6,169 nucleotides of DNA, from the NCBI GenBank assembly GCA_018882625.1, contig VERO01000148.1:1-6169 (forward strand), written 5' to 3'. Source of the stretch: Phycisphaerales bacterium (GTDB lineage Bacteria; Planctomycetota; Phycisphaerae; Phycisphaerales; SM1A02). Under the pieces are notes generated by a model. That model had not been told where the DNA came from, ran no database searches, and saw nothing but the letters and a program-made list of their open reading frames with translations. Both the position numbers and the translations under genes were made by a program. Below, one piece after another: positions 5,932 through 6,169 of this stretch (its first letter is position 1; every line of letters starts with the position of its first letter).

Positions 5932-6169
5932 TACTCGCGGTACCAGTCCACGAACTTGCGGATGCCGACCTCCACCGGAGTGGTGGGCCGGAATCCAAAG
6001 TCGCGCTCGAGCTCTGCGGCATCGGCCTCGGTGTCGGGCAGGTCGCCGGGCTGCATCGGCAGCAGCTCGAGCGTTGCCTTGCGCTCGAGGCATTCCTCGA
6101 GCACGCTGATGTAGCGCATCAGCGGCACGGGCTGCCCTCCGCCAATGTTGTAGATGCGCCACGGTGCGC
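5919..6169 (-). CDS. UDP-glucuronate 4-epimerase-like NAD-dependent epimerase, C-terminal end (partial)
   Basis: Only the last 82 codons are present; the frame enters at the right edge and stops at TGA (5919-5921). It begins APWRIYNIGGGQPVPLMRYI and continues through LELLPMQPGDLPDTEADAAE, then DFGFRPTTPVEVGIRKFVDW and YREYY. The 'R-YNIG---PV-LM--I' block, 'MQPGD-P-T-AD', 'G--P-TP-E-GI--FV-WYR-YY' are the hallmarks of the C-terminal substrate domain of extended SDR enzymes. They match best those converting UDP-glucuronate to UDP-galacturonate (CapI/LspL type). The product feeds capsule, lipopolysaccharide or exopolysaccharide. The Rossmann NAD site and YxxxK are outside the window, so other UDP-sugar epimerases or dehydratases of the same superfamily remain possible. 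The 3' end overlaps the B12-controlled gene by 13 bases, tail to tail. Confidence 0.88.
   Translation of the reverse strand, partial: APWRIYNIGGGQPVPLMRYISVLEECLERKATLELLPMQPGDLPDTEADAAELERDFGFRPTTPVEVGIRKFVDWYREYYRA

Overview
The window is GC-rich and densely packed with protein genes. It most resembles a planctomycete of the Phycisphaerae type. The main clue is a small exported protein ending in a Val-Pro-Ala-Pro-Gly motif, a short hydrophobic stretch and five arginines, a PEP-CTERM-like tail common in that group. A very large FG-GAP propeller protein with a Sec signal fits the same picture. This assignment is inference; there is no rRNA or other marker in the window.

Layout. Bases 2-190 (+) are the last 62 codons of a DegT/DnrJ/EryC1-type sugar aminotransferase. 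Three minus-strand genes follow. The first (258-2900) is a secreted 880-residue protein with about seven FG-GAP repeats, a Pro/Gly/Thr linker and a C-terminal calcium-loop repeat domain. The second (3083-3913) is a 276-residue protein whose C-terminal half looks like a degenerate histidine-kinase-type (GHKL) ATPase domain. The third (4098-5102) is a well-conserved MoxR-family AAA+ ATPase. The gaps between these three are 182 and 184 bases, so a single tight operon is not obvious.

The most notable region is the divergent one at about 5165-5931 (+). A cobalamin (B12/AdoCbl) riboswitch aptamer at about 5210-5320 can be traced element by element: the P1 closing stem, P3, P4 with GGTGCAAATCC, P6 and the B12 box AGCCGGGTCGACC. 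It sits directly before the 184-residue exported PEP-CTERM-like protein at 5377-5931. That protein has no obvious enzyme motif, and the riboswitch links it to B12 status. Its Trp/Tyr-rich core faintly recalls the DUF4430/transcobalamin C-terminal fold, so a surface cobalamin-capture role is a testable hypothesis.

The right edge (5919-6169, -) is the C-terminal part of a UDP-glucuronate 4-epimerase-like SDR enzyme, whose stop overlaps the riboswitch-controlled gene tail to tail by 13 bases. Both window edges therefore belong to nucleotide-sugar/surface-polysaccharide metabolism. The genes between them concern the cell surface (FG-GAP protein, anchored B12-regulated protein) and regulation or chaperone functions (MoxR, GHKL-like). 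No tRNA, rRNA, CRISPR array, insertion sequence or attachment site was seen.
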